Notes under the pieces: generated by a model
What the model saw: only the letters and a program-made list of their open reading frames with translations
What the model was told of the DNA's origin: nothing
Databases searched by the model: none
Part shown: piece after piece, positions 37,894 to 47,246 of the stretch
Numbering within the stretch: the first letter of the stretch is position 1
Layout of the letters: each line of letters opens with the position of its first letter
NCBI RefSeq assembly: GCF_005221385.1
Contig: NZ_CP039904.1
Span: 1,042,501-1,106,500, forward strand
Reading direction: 5' to 3'
DNA length: 64,000 nt
Source: Agrobacterium tumefaciens
GTDB lineage: Bacteria > Pseudomonadota > Alphaproteobacteria > Rhizobiales > Rhizobiaceae
Translations under genes and position numbers: made by a program

Positions 37894-38610
37894 ATGGCGA
37901 AGACCGTTAAGAGCAGTCTCTATGAGGATCTGAAGCGGCAGATTCTGACGATGGAGCTCGATCCGGACGCGGATCTCGATGAAGTGTCCCTGAGCGAACA
38001 TTACGGCCTGTCCCGGACGCCCGTGCGTGACATTTTTCGTCGGCTGGCAGGCGAGGGATATATCGATATTCGTGAGAACCGGGGTGCGCGCGTCATCCCG
38101 ATGAACCACACGACGCTTCGCAACTTCTTCCAGGTCGCGCCGATGATTTATGCGGCGATCGGGCGGTTGGCGGTGCAGAATTTCAAACCGGCTCAACTCC
38201 TCGATCTGAAGGAAACGCAGGAGCGGTTCCGCAAAGCCAGCGGCGACGAAGACGCGCTGAGCATGGTTTTGCAGAACAATCGTTTCCACGAGATTTTCGG
38301 CGAAATGTCGGCCAATGCCTATCTGCAACCGAGTCTCGGTCGTCTTCTCATCGATCACGCGCGCATTGGCCACACATTCTTTCGGCCGCGTAGTGCAGAC
38401 ATGAAACGACGCCTGCAGTTGGCTGTCGAGCACCATGACAGTTTCATCGAGGCGCTGGGCGCCCATGATGAGGACGCCGTTGTTGATCTCGTCTTCGAAC
38501 ATTGGGAGCTGTCGCGCGAGAACATGGAGATGTTCATCGCGCCGCAGGGCATCAAGGCGGATGCGATGCTCGGCGCTCCGGCCACGCAATCACTGGAGAA
38601 GTCATCGTGA
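37894..38610 (+). CDS. GntR-family regulator, FCD (FadR) type
   Basis: 238 residues from the ATG at 37894. The winged helix-turn-helix is at about 5-70 (SLYEDLKRQILTMELDPDAD, LSEHYGLSRTPVRDIFRRLA, IDIRENRGARVIP). The all-helical FCD ligand domain follows, with a possible metal-binding pattern (NRFHEIF, EHHDSFIEAL). It is first gene of the catabolic operon; its stop overlaps the next start as GTGA. It probably represses the operon until the substrate or an intermediate binds. Confidence 0.9.
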   Translation: MAKTVKSSLYEDLKRQILTMELDPDADLDEVSLSEHYGLSRTPVRDIFRRLAGEGYIDIRENRGARVIPMNHTTLRNFFQVAPMIYAAIGRLAVQNFKPAQLLDLKETQERFRKASGDEDALSMVLQNNRFHEIFGEMSANAYLQPSLGRLLIDHARIGHTFFRPRSADMKRRLQLAVEHHDSFIEALGAHDEDAVVDLVFEHWELSRENMEMFIAPQGIKADAMLGAPATQSLEKSS

Positions 38611-39521
38611 AGTTTGAGGGTATCTACACCCCGGCGATAACGCCGCTCGACGAGGGCGGCCAGATCGACCGGAAAGCATTCGCCGCAGTGCTGGAATCGC
38701 TGATCGAGGCGGGTGTTCACGGTATCATCGTCGGCGGTTCGACCGGTGAATATTACGCCCAGACCAGCCAGGAACGGTTTGATCTCGCAGCTTATGCCAA
38801 GGAGGTCATCGGCACACGGTTGCCGTTGATCATCGGGACCGGTGCGACCCGCACCGAGGATTCGATCGAATACGCGAAGGCCGCCAGGGAAATCGGCGCA
38901 GACGCAATCCTGGTCTCGACACCGCCCTATGCGCTGCCGACCGAGCGGGAGAATGCGGTTCACGCGCTTGCCGTCGACCGCGCGGCCAATATGCCGATCA
39001 TGCTTTACAATTATCCGGCGCGCATGGGCGTGATGATGGGTGAGGAATATTTCTCGCGCGTCGGCAAATCGAAGAATGTCGTCGCCATCAAGGAAAGTTC
39101 TGGCGAGATGGCGAACCTTCATCTGCTCGCCCGGAAGTTTCCGCATATTGCCCTGTCCTGCGGCTGGGACGATCAGGCGCTGGAATTCTTCGCCTGGGGC
39201 GCCAGAAGCTGGGTCTGCGCCGGCTCGAATTTCCTGCCGAAAGAACATGTCGCGCTCTATGAGGCCTGCGTCATCGAAAAGAATTTCGACAAGGGGCGCG
39301 CGATCATGACCGCAATGCTGCCGCTTATGGATTTCCTTGAATGTGGCAAATTCGTTCAGTCGATCAAGCATGGATGCGAGATCATCGGGCTGACGGCCGG
39401 ACCGGTCCGCGCGCCGCTGCGGCCGATGAATTCCGAAGAAAAGAGAACCCTTGAGACCGTTGTCGCCACGTTGAAGCGGACGGTCGGTCAGATCACGTCG
39501 GGAGCCAATCGTCATGCATGA
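38607..39521 (+). CDS. DapA-family lyase (dihydrodipicolinate-synthase-like)
   Basis: 304 residues from a GTG at 38607. The Schiff-base Lys162 is in VVAIKESSGE, the proton-shuttling Tyr134 in IMLYNYPAR, and the substrate-carboxylate loop is GGSTGEYYAQ. The second position usually takes GTTGE, so the pocket is altered relative to true DapA. With an aldehyde dehydrogenase and FAD oxidase adjacent, the best candidate is the hydroxyproline-pathway enzyme that deaminates pyrroline-4-hydroxy-2-carboxylate to 2-oxoglutarate semialdehyde, but other keto-acid lyases are possible. Confidence 0.85.
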   Translation: MKFEGIYTPAITPLDEGGQIDRKAFAAVLESLIEAGVHGIIVGGSTGEYYAQTSQERFDLAAYAKEVIGTRLPLIIGTGATRTEDSIEYAKAAREIGADAILVSTPPYALPTERENAVHALAVDRAANMPIMLYNYPARMGVMMGEEYFSRVGKSKNVVAIKESSGEMANLHLLARKFPHIALSCGWDDQALEFFAWGARSWVCAGSNFLPKEHVALYEACVIEKNFDKGRAIMTAMLPLMDFLECGKFVQSIKHGCEIIGLTAGPVRAPLRPMNSEEKRTLETVVATLKRTVGQITSGANRHA

Positions 39522-41031
39522 ACCGTTGACCGCCGCCGAATATAAGGCGATTGCCGCCGATCTCCAGTTTCCGGCGGGCGCTTTCATCGATGGCGCATTT
39601 CGTCCGGCCAGTTCCGGCAAGACATTCAAGACCAAGAACCCGGCAAACGGCGAAACGCTTGCAAGGATTGCCGCATGCGACAGCACGGATGTCGATCTCG
39701 CGGTTCTCAAGGCACGCGATGCATTCGATGACGGTCGCTGGCGTCTGCAGCATCCGGGCGAGCGAAAGACCGTGCTTCTCAAGCTCGCAAAGCTGATCGA
39801 AGAGAACCGTCACGAACTGGCGGTCATGGAAAGTCTCGATAGCGGCAAGCCGGTGCGCGAGTGCCAGACGGTCGATATTCCCGATACCATTCATACGTTG
39901 CGCTGGCACGCTGAGCTGATCGACAAGCTCTATGACAACACCGCTCCTGTCGGTTCCAATGCGCTGACCATGATCTTGCGCGAGCCGATCGGCGTCGTTG
40001 GATGTGTATTGCCATGGAACTTCCCGCTGCTGATGCTGGCGTGGAAGATCGGCCCGGCGCTCGCCGCCGGTTGTTCCATCGTCGTCAAGCCGGCGGAAGA
40101 TACGACACTCACCACGCTTCGGGTTGCGGAACTCGCCCATGAGGCCGGAATTCCAGCGGGTGTTTTCAACGTCGTCACCGGCAACGGCAAGGATGTGGGC
40201 GAACCTCTTGGCCTGCATATGGATGTGGATATGGTCGCTTTCACGGGTTCGACGCCGACAGGCCGCCGTTTCCTGCGTTATGCCGCCGATTCCAACCTCA
40301 AGAAGGTCGTACTGGAATGCGGAGGCAAGAACCCGGCAGTCGTCCTCGATGATGCCGAGGACCTTGATCTGGTCGCCGAGCAGGTCGTCAACGGCGCCTT
40401 CTGGAACATGGGCGAGAATTGCTCGGCCACCTCGCGCCTGATCGTCCATTCGAAGGTCAAGGACGAGCTTCTGAACAGGATCGGCGCTTATCTGCGCGAG
40501 TGGAAAACGGGTGATCCGCTTGATCCCGAAAACCGCATCGGCGCGCTGGTCAACAAGGCGCATTTCGACAAGGTGACTTCATTCCTTGAGGACGCCAGGG
40601 CGGAGAAACTTTCGGTCGTCCATGGCGGCGGCACACAGAACGGCGCCTTTGTGGAACCGACCGTCGTTGATGGTGTCGCGCCGAAAAGCCGGCTGTTCCA
40701 GGAGGAAATCTTCGGGCCGATCCTGTCGGTGACGACGTTCAACACGCTGGCCGAGGCTGTTGCACTGGCCAACGACACCAATTACGGACTGACGGCTTCG
40801 GTCTATACCGGCAGCCTGCGCAACGCCATCAAGCTGTCGCGTGAAATCCGTGCCGGCGTCGTCACCGTCAACTGCTTCGGAGAGGGCGACGCCAGCACGC
40901 CATTTGGTGGCTACAAGGAATCCGGTTTCGGTGGCCGCGACAAGTCGATCTTCGCTCACGACAATTATTGCGAACTGAAGACGATCTGGATCGACGTTTC
41001 CGAGCGCTCCGTGGATGAGACGGTGAGATGA
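39514..41031 (+). CDS. NAD-dependent aldehyde dehydrogenase
   Basis: 505 residues, full length. The general base Glu lies in LECGGKNPAVV near residue 269 and the nucleophile Cys in NMGENCSATSRL near residue 305. Cofactor contacts are in PWNFPLLMLAWKIGPAL and FTGSTPTGRR. It overlaps the DapA-like gene by 8 bases and the FAD gene by 4. In the proposed route it oxidises a semialdehyde such as 2-oxoglutarate semialdehyde; a betaine-aldehyde or gamma-aminobutyraldehyde-type substrate is an alternative. Confidence 0.92.
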   Translation: MHEPLTAAEYKAIAADLQFPAGAFIDGAFRPASSGKTFKTKNPANGETLARIAACDSTDVDLAVLKARDAFDDGRWRLQHPGERKTVLLKLAKLIEENRHELAVMESLDSGKPVRECQTVDIPDTIHTLRWHAELIDKLYDNTAPVGSNALTMILREPIGVVGCVLPWNFPLLMLAWKIGPALAAGCSIVVKPAEDTTLTTLRVAELAHEAGIPAGVFNVVTGNGKDVGEPLGLHMDVDMVAFTGSTPTGRRFLRYAADSNLKKVVLECGGKNPAVVLDDAEDLDLVAEQVVNGAFWNMGENCSATSRLIVHSKVKDELLNRIGAYLREWKTGDPLDPENRIGALVNKAHFDKVTSFLEDARAEKLSVVHGGGTQNGAFVEPTVVDGVAPKSRLFQEEIFGPILSVTTFNTLAEAVALANDTNYGLTASVYTGSLRNAIKLSREIRAGVVTVNCFGEGDASTPFGGYKESGFGGRDKSIFAHDNYCELKTIWIDVSERSVDETVR

Positions 41032-42374
41032 CAACAGGAACCGTGAGGCGTCTTCCAGTCGAAAACGGCGCCTCCGGTTGGGAGGCGATCAGCCAGCGCC
41101 CTTTCCCGCTTAAAAAGCTTGAGAGTGTCGTATCGGCCGATTGGCTGGTCATCGGCGCGGGTTTTGCCGGCCTTTCGGCCGCCCGACGTCTACACGCTCT
41201 CCGTCCCGGTGAAAAAATCGTGCTGGTGGATGCGGGTGAAATCGGCAAGGGCACGTCGGGCCGTAACTCCGGTTTCATGATCGATGTTCCGCACAATCTC
41301 TCCGCAAGCGAATATTCCAGCGGCGGAGCCGAAGCGACGCGGGTGGAGATGGCGCAGAACCGCTTTGCTATTGCTTTCGCGAAAGACGCGGCTCAGGACT
41401 ACGGAATGTCGCGTGAGACCTTCGATCCCGCCGGCAAGACCAATGCGGCCGCCACCGGGCGCGGAATGAAGCTGAATGCGAATTTCGGCCAGTCGCTGAA
41501 GGCGGCTGGTGAGAAGCACTTATTTCTCGACGCGCAGGAAATGCGGGAACTCACCGGGTCGAGCTATTATCTCGGCGGGCTCTATACGCCGGGAACAGTA
41601 CTGATCCAGCCCGCCGATTATGTGCGCCAGTTCGCCGCCGGTCTGTCGGACAAGATCGATATTTTCGAGTGCTCGCCGGTCACATCGCTCACACGAAAGG
41701 ATGGAAGGTGGATTGCCTCCTCTCCGTCCGGATCGGTCAATGCGACAAAGGTTATTCTCGGCGTCAACGGACATATCGACGATTTCGGCCATTTCGGCGG
41801 TCGGCTGATGCACATCTTCGCCTATGCATCCATGACGGCGGGCTTCCCCGCTGGTGAGTTTGGCTCTTCGGTTTCCGGTCGGGATCGCTGGGCGTTGCTT
41901 CCCGCAGACGCCATGGGTGCGACCATTCGCAAGATCACCACCAATGGTGTTTCGCGGATCGTCATCCGCACGAAGTACACCTACGAGACGAAGGTTGCCG
42001 TCGGTGAGCACCGGATGGCCAGGATGAAAGAGGAGCATCGCCGTTCGCTCGATGCCCGTTTCCCGGAACTGGCGCAAATCGGTTTCGAACATAGCTGGGC
42101 CGGGCGTCTCTGTCTCAGCCGCAACCATGCACCCGCCTTCGGCGAGGTGGAGGAGGGGCTCTTCTCCGCCTGCTGCGAGAACGGTCTTGGAACGGTGAAA
42201 AGCACTCTGGCGGGCATGATGGCCGCCGATCTTGCGACCGGGACGACGTCGCCGGAACTTAGCCGATACATGGATCACCCGCAGCCTTCGCGAATACCGC
42301 CCGAGCCGTTTGCATGGCTGGGCATCAACGGCGTGATCCGATTGCAGGAATTGCGTGCAGGCCGCGAGGGTTGA
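41028..42374 (+). CDS. FAD-dependent oxidoreductase (DAO/PuuB family)
   Basis: 448 residues. After a ~35-residue lead the FAD fold begins: DWLVIGAGFAGLSAARRLHAL, then VLVDAGEIGKGTSGRNSGFM. The C-terminal half has HSWAGRLCLSRNHAPAFGEV and the closing ENGLGTVKSTLAGMMAADL. It belongs with D-amino-acid/sarcosine/glutamylputrescine oxidases, which attack C-N bonds of amines. In this operon it could demethylate an N-methyl intermediate or oxidise a D-hydroxyproline-like acid. It overlaps the dehydrogenase by 4 bases. Confidence 0.88.
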   Translation: MTTGTVRRLPVENGASGWEAISQRPFPLKKLESVVSADWLVIGAGFAGLSAARRLHALRPGEKIVLVDAGEIGKGTSGRNSGFMIDVPHNLSASEYSSGGAEATRVEMAQNRFAIAFAKDAAQDYGMSRETFDPAGKTNAAATGRGMKLNANFGQSLKAAGEKHLFLDAQEMRELTGSSYYLGGLYTPGTVLIQPADYVRQFAAGLSDKIDIFECSPVTSLTRKDGRWIASSPSGSVNATKVILGVNGHIDDFGHFGGRLMHIFAYASMTAGFPAGEFGSSVSGRDRWALLPADAMGATIRKITTNGVSRIVIRTKYTYETKVAVGEHRMARMKEEHRRSLDARFPELAQIGFEHSWAGRLCLSRNHAPAFGEVEEGLFSACCENGLGTVKSTLAGMMAADLATGTTSPELSRYMDHPQPSRIPPEPFAWLGINGVIRLQELRAGREG

Positions 42375-42452
42375 ACCTTCGCCGCGCAATAAGAGGCTCG
42401 CGTCCGGCGCGGCTTCAATAAAGATGGGAACAAGAAACCAGGAGTAAGAGCG

Positions 42453-43304
42453 ATGAAGACGATGTGGAAGGCGCTTTGCGCCGCCGCCATGATTGGAATG
42501 AGCATGCTTCCCGCCCGTGCGGAAGAGAAGACCATCAACATGGGCACGTTGTCCTGGGAGGATCTGACACCTATTACCGGCATCACCAGGAAGGTCCTCG
42601 AAGATTCCGGTTATACCGTCAAGGTCACCGAATTCTCCGAATGGGGCATCGCTTATGCCGCTCTCGCAAAGGGCGACATCCAGGTTCTGGCGTCGCAGAC
42701 CGACTATGTGGCCCAGGATTACTGGAACAAGAACAAGAACCGCCTCGAGAAGATTTCGCCGGTTTCGCACGGTCTTTATCAGGGCATCGCGGTTCCGAAA
42801 TACGTGCCGATCGACAGCCTCGAACAGCTCAATGAGAACAGCGACAAATTCAGCGGCAAGATCATAGGTATCGAGCCGGGCTCCGGCCTGATGAAGGACG
42901 CGTCGAACGCGGTCAAGGATTACGGCATCAAGTTGCAATTGGTGGAAGGCAGCACCGCGGCGATGACGGCGGCGCTGAAGTCGGCCTATGACCGCAAGGA
43001 ATGGATCGCGGTGACGGTCTGGGAGCCGTCATGGATGGTCCAGAAATATGAAGTGAAATATCTCAAGGATCCGAAAGGCGTCTTCCCGCCGCCGCAAGGC
43101 TATTACTGGATCGGCCAGAAGGGTTTCTCCGCTGATAATCCGCACGCCCGCGAAGTCATGGCCAGCGTCTACGTGCCGATCGCCGATATCACAGCGATCA
43201 ATGGTGCGGTCAAGGACGGCAAGACCATGGACCAGGCCGTTCAGGACTGGATCGGCGCCCATGCCGACCTGATCAAGCGTTGGGAAAATATCAAGAAGAA
43301 CTGA
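42453..43304 (+). CDS. Betaine-type ABC substrate-binding protein (ProX/OpuAC family)
   Basis: 283 residues with a signal peptide ending PARAEEK and GGAGTAAG before the start. The fold is that of quaternary-ammonium binding proteins: INMGTLSWEDLTPITGITRK, EFSEWGIAYAALAKGDIQVL and TVWEPSWMVQKYEVKYL. Several tryptophans (WED, WGI, WEPSW, YYWIGQ) are available for a cation cage. It binds a quaternary amine, with proline betaine, hydroxyproline betaine or glycine betaine the leading guesses. A terminator-like hairpin follows before the ATPase gene. Confidence 0.88.
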   Translation: MKTMWKALCAAAMIGMSMLPARAEEKTINMGTLSWEDLTPITGITRKVLEDSGYTVKVTEFSEWGIAYAALAKGDIQVLASQTDYVAQDYWNKNKNRLEKISPVSHGLYQGIAVPKYVPIDSLEQLNENSDKFSGKIIGIEPGSGLMKDASNAVKDYGIKLQLVEGSTAAMTAALKSAYDRKEWIAVTVWEPSWMVQKYEVKYLKDPKGVFPPPQGYYWIGQKGFSADNPHAREVMASVYVPIADITAINGAVKDGKTMDQAVQDWIGAHADLIKRWENIKKN

Positions 43305-43314
43305 TCGCGCACTC

Positions 43315-43342
43315 GCCGCCCGGCACCGGTCGGGCGGCTTTT
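43315..43342 (+). terminator. Attenuating terminator after the binding-protein gene
   Basis: An 8-bp GC stem (43315-43322 with 43331-43338) is followed by TTTTG, 11 bases after the binding-protein stop and 50 bases before the ATPase gene. It should let only part of the transcripts go on, giving excess binding protein. Confidence 0.75.
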
Positions 43343-43389
43343 GTCAAAGCAACCAGAGAAGCCAGCATAATTGGCTCAAGGGAACCGCC

Positions 43390-44481
43390 ATGAAAATCGA
43401 CGCTGCTCAATCGAGCGAAATCCTGATCGACTGCCAGTCCCTCTGGAAGGTCTTCGGCGACAAGACCGGCGCCGCGATGCGATCGATTGCCGAACGCGGG
43501 CTTGGCAAGAAGGAAGTGCTGCAGCAATTCAACTGCGTTGTTGGCGTGAACAATGCCAGCCTGCAGGTTCGGCGCGGCGAAATCTTCTGCATCATGGGGC
43601 TTTCTGGCAGCGGAAAGTCGACGCTGATCCGACTGCTGAACAAGCTCATCACGCCCAGCGCCGGCAAAGTGCTTGTCAAGGGACGGGACGTTGCTGCCCT
43701 GTCGCCGTCCGATCTGCGTGAAATGCGGGCGAAGAACATCGGCATGGTGTTTCAGAACGTGGCGCTCCTGCCGCATCGGACGGTGCTTGAAAACGCCGCC
43801 TTCGGCCTTGAAGTTCAGGGCATACCAAAGACCGAGCGCAACAGCACCGCAAAGCAGGCTCTCGAGAAGGTTGGTCTGGCTGACTGGCTTGAGCGATACC
43901 CGGCTGAACTGTCGGGCGGAATGCAGCAGCGTGTCGGTCTTGCGCGCGCTTTGGCTTCCGATCCCGAAATCATTCTCATGGATGAGCCGTTCAGCGCGCT
44001 TGACCCGCTGATCAGGCGGCAGCTGCAGGACGAATTCCGCCAGCTGACAAAGCAGCTCGGCAAGTCCGCAGTATTCATCACCCATGATCTCGATGAGGCG
44101 ATCCGCATCGGAGACCGCATCGCGATCATGAAAGACGGCGCGATCATTCAGACCGGGACTGCCGAAGACATCATTCTCAATCCGGCGGATGATTATGTTG
44201 CGGAATTCGTGGCCGGCATTTCCCGCCTGCATCTGATCAAGGCGCATTCGGTCATGCACAGTGTCAGCGACTACAGGAAGGACCAACCGAATTCGGACCT
44301 TTCGACGCTGGTGCGCACGACGCCGGACGCCGACATCGATGAGCTGATTTCGCTGACGATGCAGTCGGAACGCGATGCGATCGCCGTGGTCGATAACGAG
44401 CAGGTCGTCGGTATCGTCACCCCCCGCAGTCTCCTCATGGGCGTCAAGGGTTCCTCCAACAACGACCGCGCGGCGGCGTGA
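43390..44481 (+). CDS. Betaine ABC importer ATPase (ProV/OpuAA type)
   Basis: 363 residues. Walker A is [18 protein letters not shown], the signature [16 protein letters not shown] and Walker [17 protein letters not shown], with the switch His in [14 protein letters not shown]. The N-terminal extension with KVFGDKTGAAMRSI is typical of ProV. About 90 C-terminal residues hold a CBS-like segment (ISLTMQSERDAIAVVDNEQV), which in relatives senses ionic strength. It couples ATP hydrolysis to the two following permeases. Confidence 0.93.
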   Translation: MKIDAAQSSEILIDCQSLWKVFGDKTGAAMRSIAERGLGKKEVLQQFNCVVGVNNASLQVRRGEIFCIMGLSGSGKSTLIRLLNKLITPSAGKVLVKGRDVAALSPSDLREMRAKNIGMVFQNVALLPHRTVLENAAFGLEVQGIPKTERNSTAKQALEKVGLADWLERYPAELSGGMQQRVGLARALASDPEIILMDEPFSALDPLIRRQLQDEFRQLTKQLGKSAVFITHDLDEAIRIGDRIAIMKDGAIIQTGTAEDIILNPADDYVAEFVAGISRLHLIKAHSVMHSVSDYRKDQPNSDLSTLVRTTPDADIDELISLTMQSERDAIAVVDNEQVVGIVTPRSLLMGVKGSSNNDRAAA

Positions 44482-44502
44482 TCTTTACTGGAGCTTCGTG
44501 AA

Positions 44503-45348
44503 ATGGACACTTCAGGCTTCACAGACGCCTTCGATGAATGGACGGATGCAACGCTGGAATGGGTGAGCGAGAATGGCGAATCCCTTTTCGATTATGTCCG
44601 ACTGGTTCTTGAAGGTCTCTATAATGGTATTCTCTGGCTGCTGGAGCTGCCGCCGTTTTATCTGGTGGCGGTCCTCGTGGCGCTGGTGGGCTGGCGGCTT
44701 GTCAATCGCTGGTTCGCGGTTCTGAGCGGCCTTGCTCTCATGCTTTGTTACGCCATGGGTCTCTGGCCGGAAACCATGAGCACGCTGGCGCTGGTGCTGA
44801 CCGCCACCGTGCTGGCGCTGGTCATCGGTATTCCGATTGGTATTGCGGCGGGTTTCTTCACCGCGCTCGACAGGTTCATGGAGCCGGGGCTGGACCTGAT
44901 CCAGACGTTACCGCCCTATATCTATCTGCTGCCGGCCATTGCGCTCCTTGGATACGGCCCCGCCACGGCGCTGATCGCCACCGTCGTCGTCGCTATTCCG
45001 CCTGCGATCCGGTTGACCTCGCTCGGCATCAGAATGACACCCAACGAGTTTCTCGAACTGGGCGAGGCAATCGGCATGACGCCGCGCACGATGTTTTTCA
45101 AGATCCGCCTGCCCTTTGCGCTTCCGAGCATCATGGCGGGTGTCAACCAGAGCCTGATGATGGCCTTCGGTATGGTGGTGATCGCAGGCATCGTCGGTTC
45201 CGGCGGGCTTGGCGAGACGATCTATGGATCGATCCGCACGCTCGATATCGCCACATCGATCAACGGCGCGATTGCAATCGTCGTCCTGACGATGGTGCTT
45301 GATCGCATTACCCAGAGTGCCGCCCGTATCGGGGCAGGGAGGACGTGA
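44503..45348 (+). CDS. Betaine ABC importer permease 1 (ProW type)
   Basis: 281 residues with an amphipathic N-terminus and about seven helices. The binding-protein-dependent transport signature is ELGEAIGMTPRTMFFKIRLP near residue 185, and the family marks DLIQTLPPYIYLLPAIALLG and GIVGSGGLGETIYGSIRTLD are present. It ends with TGATG overlapping the second permease. Two related permeases in one operon imply a heterodimeric channel instead of the ProW homodimer. Confidence 0.92.
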   Translation: MDTSGFTDAFDEWTDATLEWVSENGESLFDYVRLVLEGLYNGILWLLELPPFYLVAVLVALVGWRLVNRWFAVLSGLALMLCYAMGLWPETMSTLALVLTATVLALVIGIPIGIAAGFFTALDRFMEPGLDLIQTLPPYIYLLPAIALLGYGPATALIATVVVAIPPAIRLTSLGIRMTPNEFLELGEAIGMTPRTMFFKIRLPFALPSIMAGVNQSLMMAFGMVVIAGIVGSGGLGETIYGSIRTLDIATSINGAIAIVVLTMVLDRITQSAARIGAGRT

Positions 45349-46205
45349 TGGCTGATACAACGCTGCAGTTTTCACCCGGTGCCATTCTGGCTCCGGCCGT
45401 CGACTGGCTCAACACCAACCTGCATCCGCTTTTTGCGGCAATCGGTTATGTGGTGGAGGCCGTCCTTTCCGCCCTTGAGGCGACGCTGCTTTCGGTGCCG
45501 CCTTATGCTTTGATCGTGATCGTTTTTATCGCCGCGTTTTTTGCCGTCAGCGTCAGGGCGGCGATCCTTGCCGGCCTTTGTCTCGGCTTTTGCCTGCTTG
45601 TCGGCCTGTGGACCGCATCGATGCAGACGGTGGCACTGGTCACCGTTGCCGTGCTGATCTCAGTCACGATCGCATTTCCGATCGGCGTCCTGTGCTCCCG
45701 GCACAAGACACTGGAAGCGATTGTTCGCCCGGTTCTCGATGTCATGCAGACGGTGCCGCCCTGGGTCTATCTGATCCCCGCCGTGATGATCTTCAGCCTC
45801 GGGCGCGTGCCGGCGATCATCGCGACGATTGTTTATGGCATCCCGCCCATGCTGCGATTGACGACATTGGCTTTCAACCAGGTGCCACGGGAGTTCAAGG
45901 AGCTTGGAAGCGCCATCGGTGCGCATCCTCGCTCGGTGCTGTGGAAGATTGAAATTCCGCTCGCCAGACAGACACTTCTCGTCGGACTCAACCAATGCAT
46001 CCTTCTGTCTCTGGCCATGGTGGTGCTTGCCGGTCTTGTCGGAGCGGGAGGGCTCGGCGCGGAAGTCACACGTGGTCTGACGCGAATGGAGATGGGTCTT
46101 GGCCTGCGCGCCGGCCTTGCGATTGTCGCCGTCGCACTTCTTCTCGATCGGTTGAGCCGGGGTCTGCTTGATCGCAACACGGTCGCGAGACCTGCACTGG
46201 ATTGA
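45348..46205 (+). CDS. Betaine ABC importer permease 2 (ProW type)
   Basis: 285 residues from the ATG at 45348 (GGAGG six bases before; a GTG three bases upstream is in frame). It has the same plan as permease 1: DVMQTVPPWVYLIPAVMIFS, ELGSAIGAHPRSVLWKIEIP and GLVGAGGLGAEVTRGLTRME. The two permeases are clearly homologous but well diverged, consistent with an old duplication. Confidence 0.9.
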   Translation: MADTTLQFSPGAILAPAVDWLNTNLHPLFAAIGYVVEAVLSALEATLLSVPPYALIVIVFIAAFFAVSVRAAILAGLCLGFCLLVGLWTASMQTVALVTVAVLISVTIAFPIGVLCSRHKTLEAIVRPVLDVMQTVPPWVYLIPAVMIFSLGRVPAIIATIVYGIPPMLRLTTLAFNQVPREFKELGSAIGAHPRSVLWKIEIPLARQTLLVGLNQCILLSLAMVVLAGLVGAGGLGAEVTRGLTRMEMGLGLRAGLAIVAVALLLDRLSRGLLDRNTVARPALD

Positions 46206-46215
46206 GGAAAGCTCC

Positions 46216-47214
46216 GTGAGACAGTCGTTTTTTTGCATCGATGCCCATACCTGCGGAAATCCGGTCCGCCTTGTCGCAGCCGGTGGGCCGATGCTGCCGC
46301 ATCTGCCAATGGGCGAGCGGCGGGAAATTTTCATTCGCGAGCATGACTGGGTCCGTCGGGCGCTGATGTTCGAGCCAAGGGGGCACGACATCATGTCTGG
46401 TGCCATCATATATCCCGCCCATCGTGAGGATTGCGATTTTGCCGTCCTTTTCATCGAGGTCAGCGGCTGCCTGCCGATGTGCGGCGCCGGAACCATCGGG
46501 GTTGTCACCGCGGCCATTGAAGAAGGCCTGGTGAAACCCCGCACGCCGGGTGTCGTTGCAATCGAAACACCCGCAGGCAGGGTAGATGTCACCTACACGA
46601 TGAAGGATGGTTTCGTTGACGCCGTCCGATTGCATAATGTCGCGAGCTACCTTCATCAAAGCGACATCGAGGTCGATGTCCCCGGTGTCGGACAGCTTGT
46701 CGTCGATATCGCCTATGGCGGCAACTTCTACGCCGTGATTGAGCCCCAGAAACACTGGGAAGGTTTCGAGGGAATGACCGCATCGCAAATTATCGAATAC
46801 AGCCAGAAGCTTCGTCATGCTCTGGAGATGGTTTGCAATCCCCTCCACCCCGATGATGGGCGCATCAGAGGCGTGCATCACGCGATCTGGTGTGACGCGC
46901 CCGTCAGCAGCGGTGCCGATGGCCGGTCGGCGGTATTTTATGGCGACAAGGCGATCGACAGGTCTCCGGGCGGCACCGGCACATCCGCGCGCATGGCGCA
47001 GCTCCACGGAAAGGGACGTCTGCCGGTCGGTTCAACCTATAGAAACGAGAGCCTCATCGGCACGATCTTTGAGGGGCGTGTCGAAAGCGCGGCAAACATC
47101 GGTTCGTTTGAAGGGATAATCCCAAGCATTGGCGCCTGGGCCCGTGTCATCGGACACAACACGATCTATGTCGATGATCGCGACCCGCTCGCCCACGGGT
47201 TTCAGATTTCGTGA
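46216..47214 (+). CDS. Proline racemase/hydroxyproline epimerase family protein with altered active site
   Basis: 332 residues from GTG at 46216 with GAGGAAAG upstream. The family start FFCIDAHTCGNPVRLVAAGG and the first catalytic region GCLPMCGAGTIGVVTAAIEE (Cys89) are present. Canonical enzymes read MCGH at that point; here the His is Ala91. The second region reads IDRSPGGTGTSARMAQL; racemases and epimerases have Cys (and trans-3-hydroxyproline dehydratases Thr) where this protein has Gly252. Only one catalytic thiol therefore remains, and simple two-base racemisation is doubtful. The position after the betaine importer suggests that it acts on the imported compound or its demethylated form. 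Confidence 0.85.
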   Translation: MRQSFFCIDAHTCGNPVRLVAAGGPMLPHLPMGERREIFIREHDWVRRALMFEPRGHDIMSGAIIYPAHREDCDFAVLFIEVSGCLPMCGAGTIGVVTAAIEEGLVKPRTPGVVAIETPAGRVDVTYTMKDGFVDAVRLHNVASYLHQSDIEVDVPGVGQLVVDIAYGGNFYAVIEPQKHWEGFEGMTASQIIEYSQKLRHALEMVCNPLHPDDGRIRGVHHAIWCDAPVSSGADGRSAVFYGDKAIDRSPGGTGTSARMAQLHGKGRLPVGSTYRNESLIGTIFEGRVESAANIGSFEGIIPSIGAWARVIGHNTIYVDDRDPLAHGFQIS

Positions 47215-47246
47215 GTGGGTGAGGCAACGGCGAGGGGAGCGAGGCG

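Noticed and set aside
38355..39782. 475-codon minus-strand frame
   Set aside because: It is antisense to the GntR, DapA-like and dehydrogenase genes; composition is Arg/Ser-rich shadow protein.
41520..42938. 472-codon minus-strand frame
   Set aside because: It spans the FAD oxidoreductase and binding-protein genes in antisense and has no recognisable domain.
46168..46215. Longer start of the racemase-family gene
   Set aside because: The extra 16 codons lie within the end of the second permease; the GTG at 46216 has a ribosome site and matches the family start.
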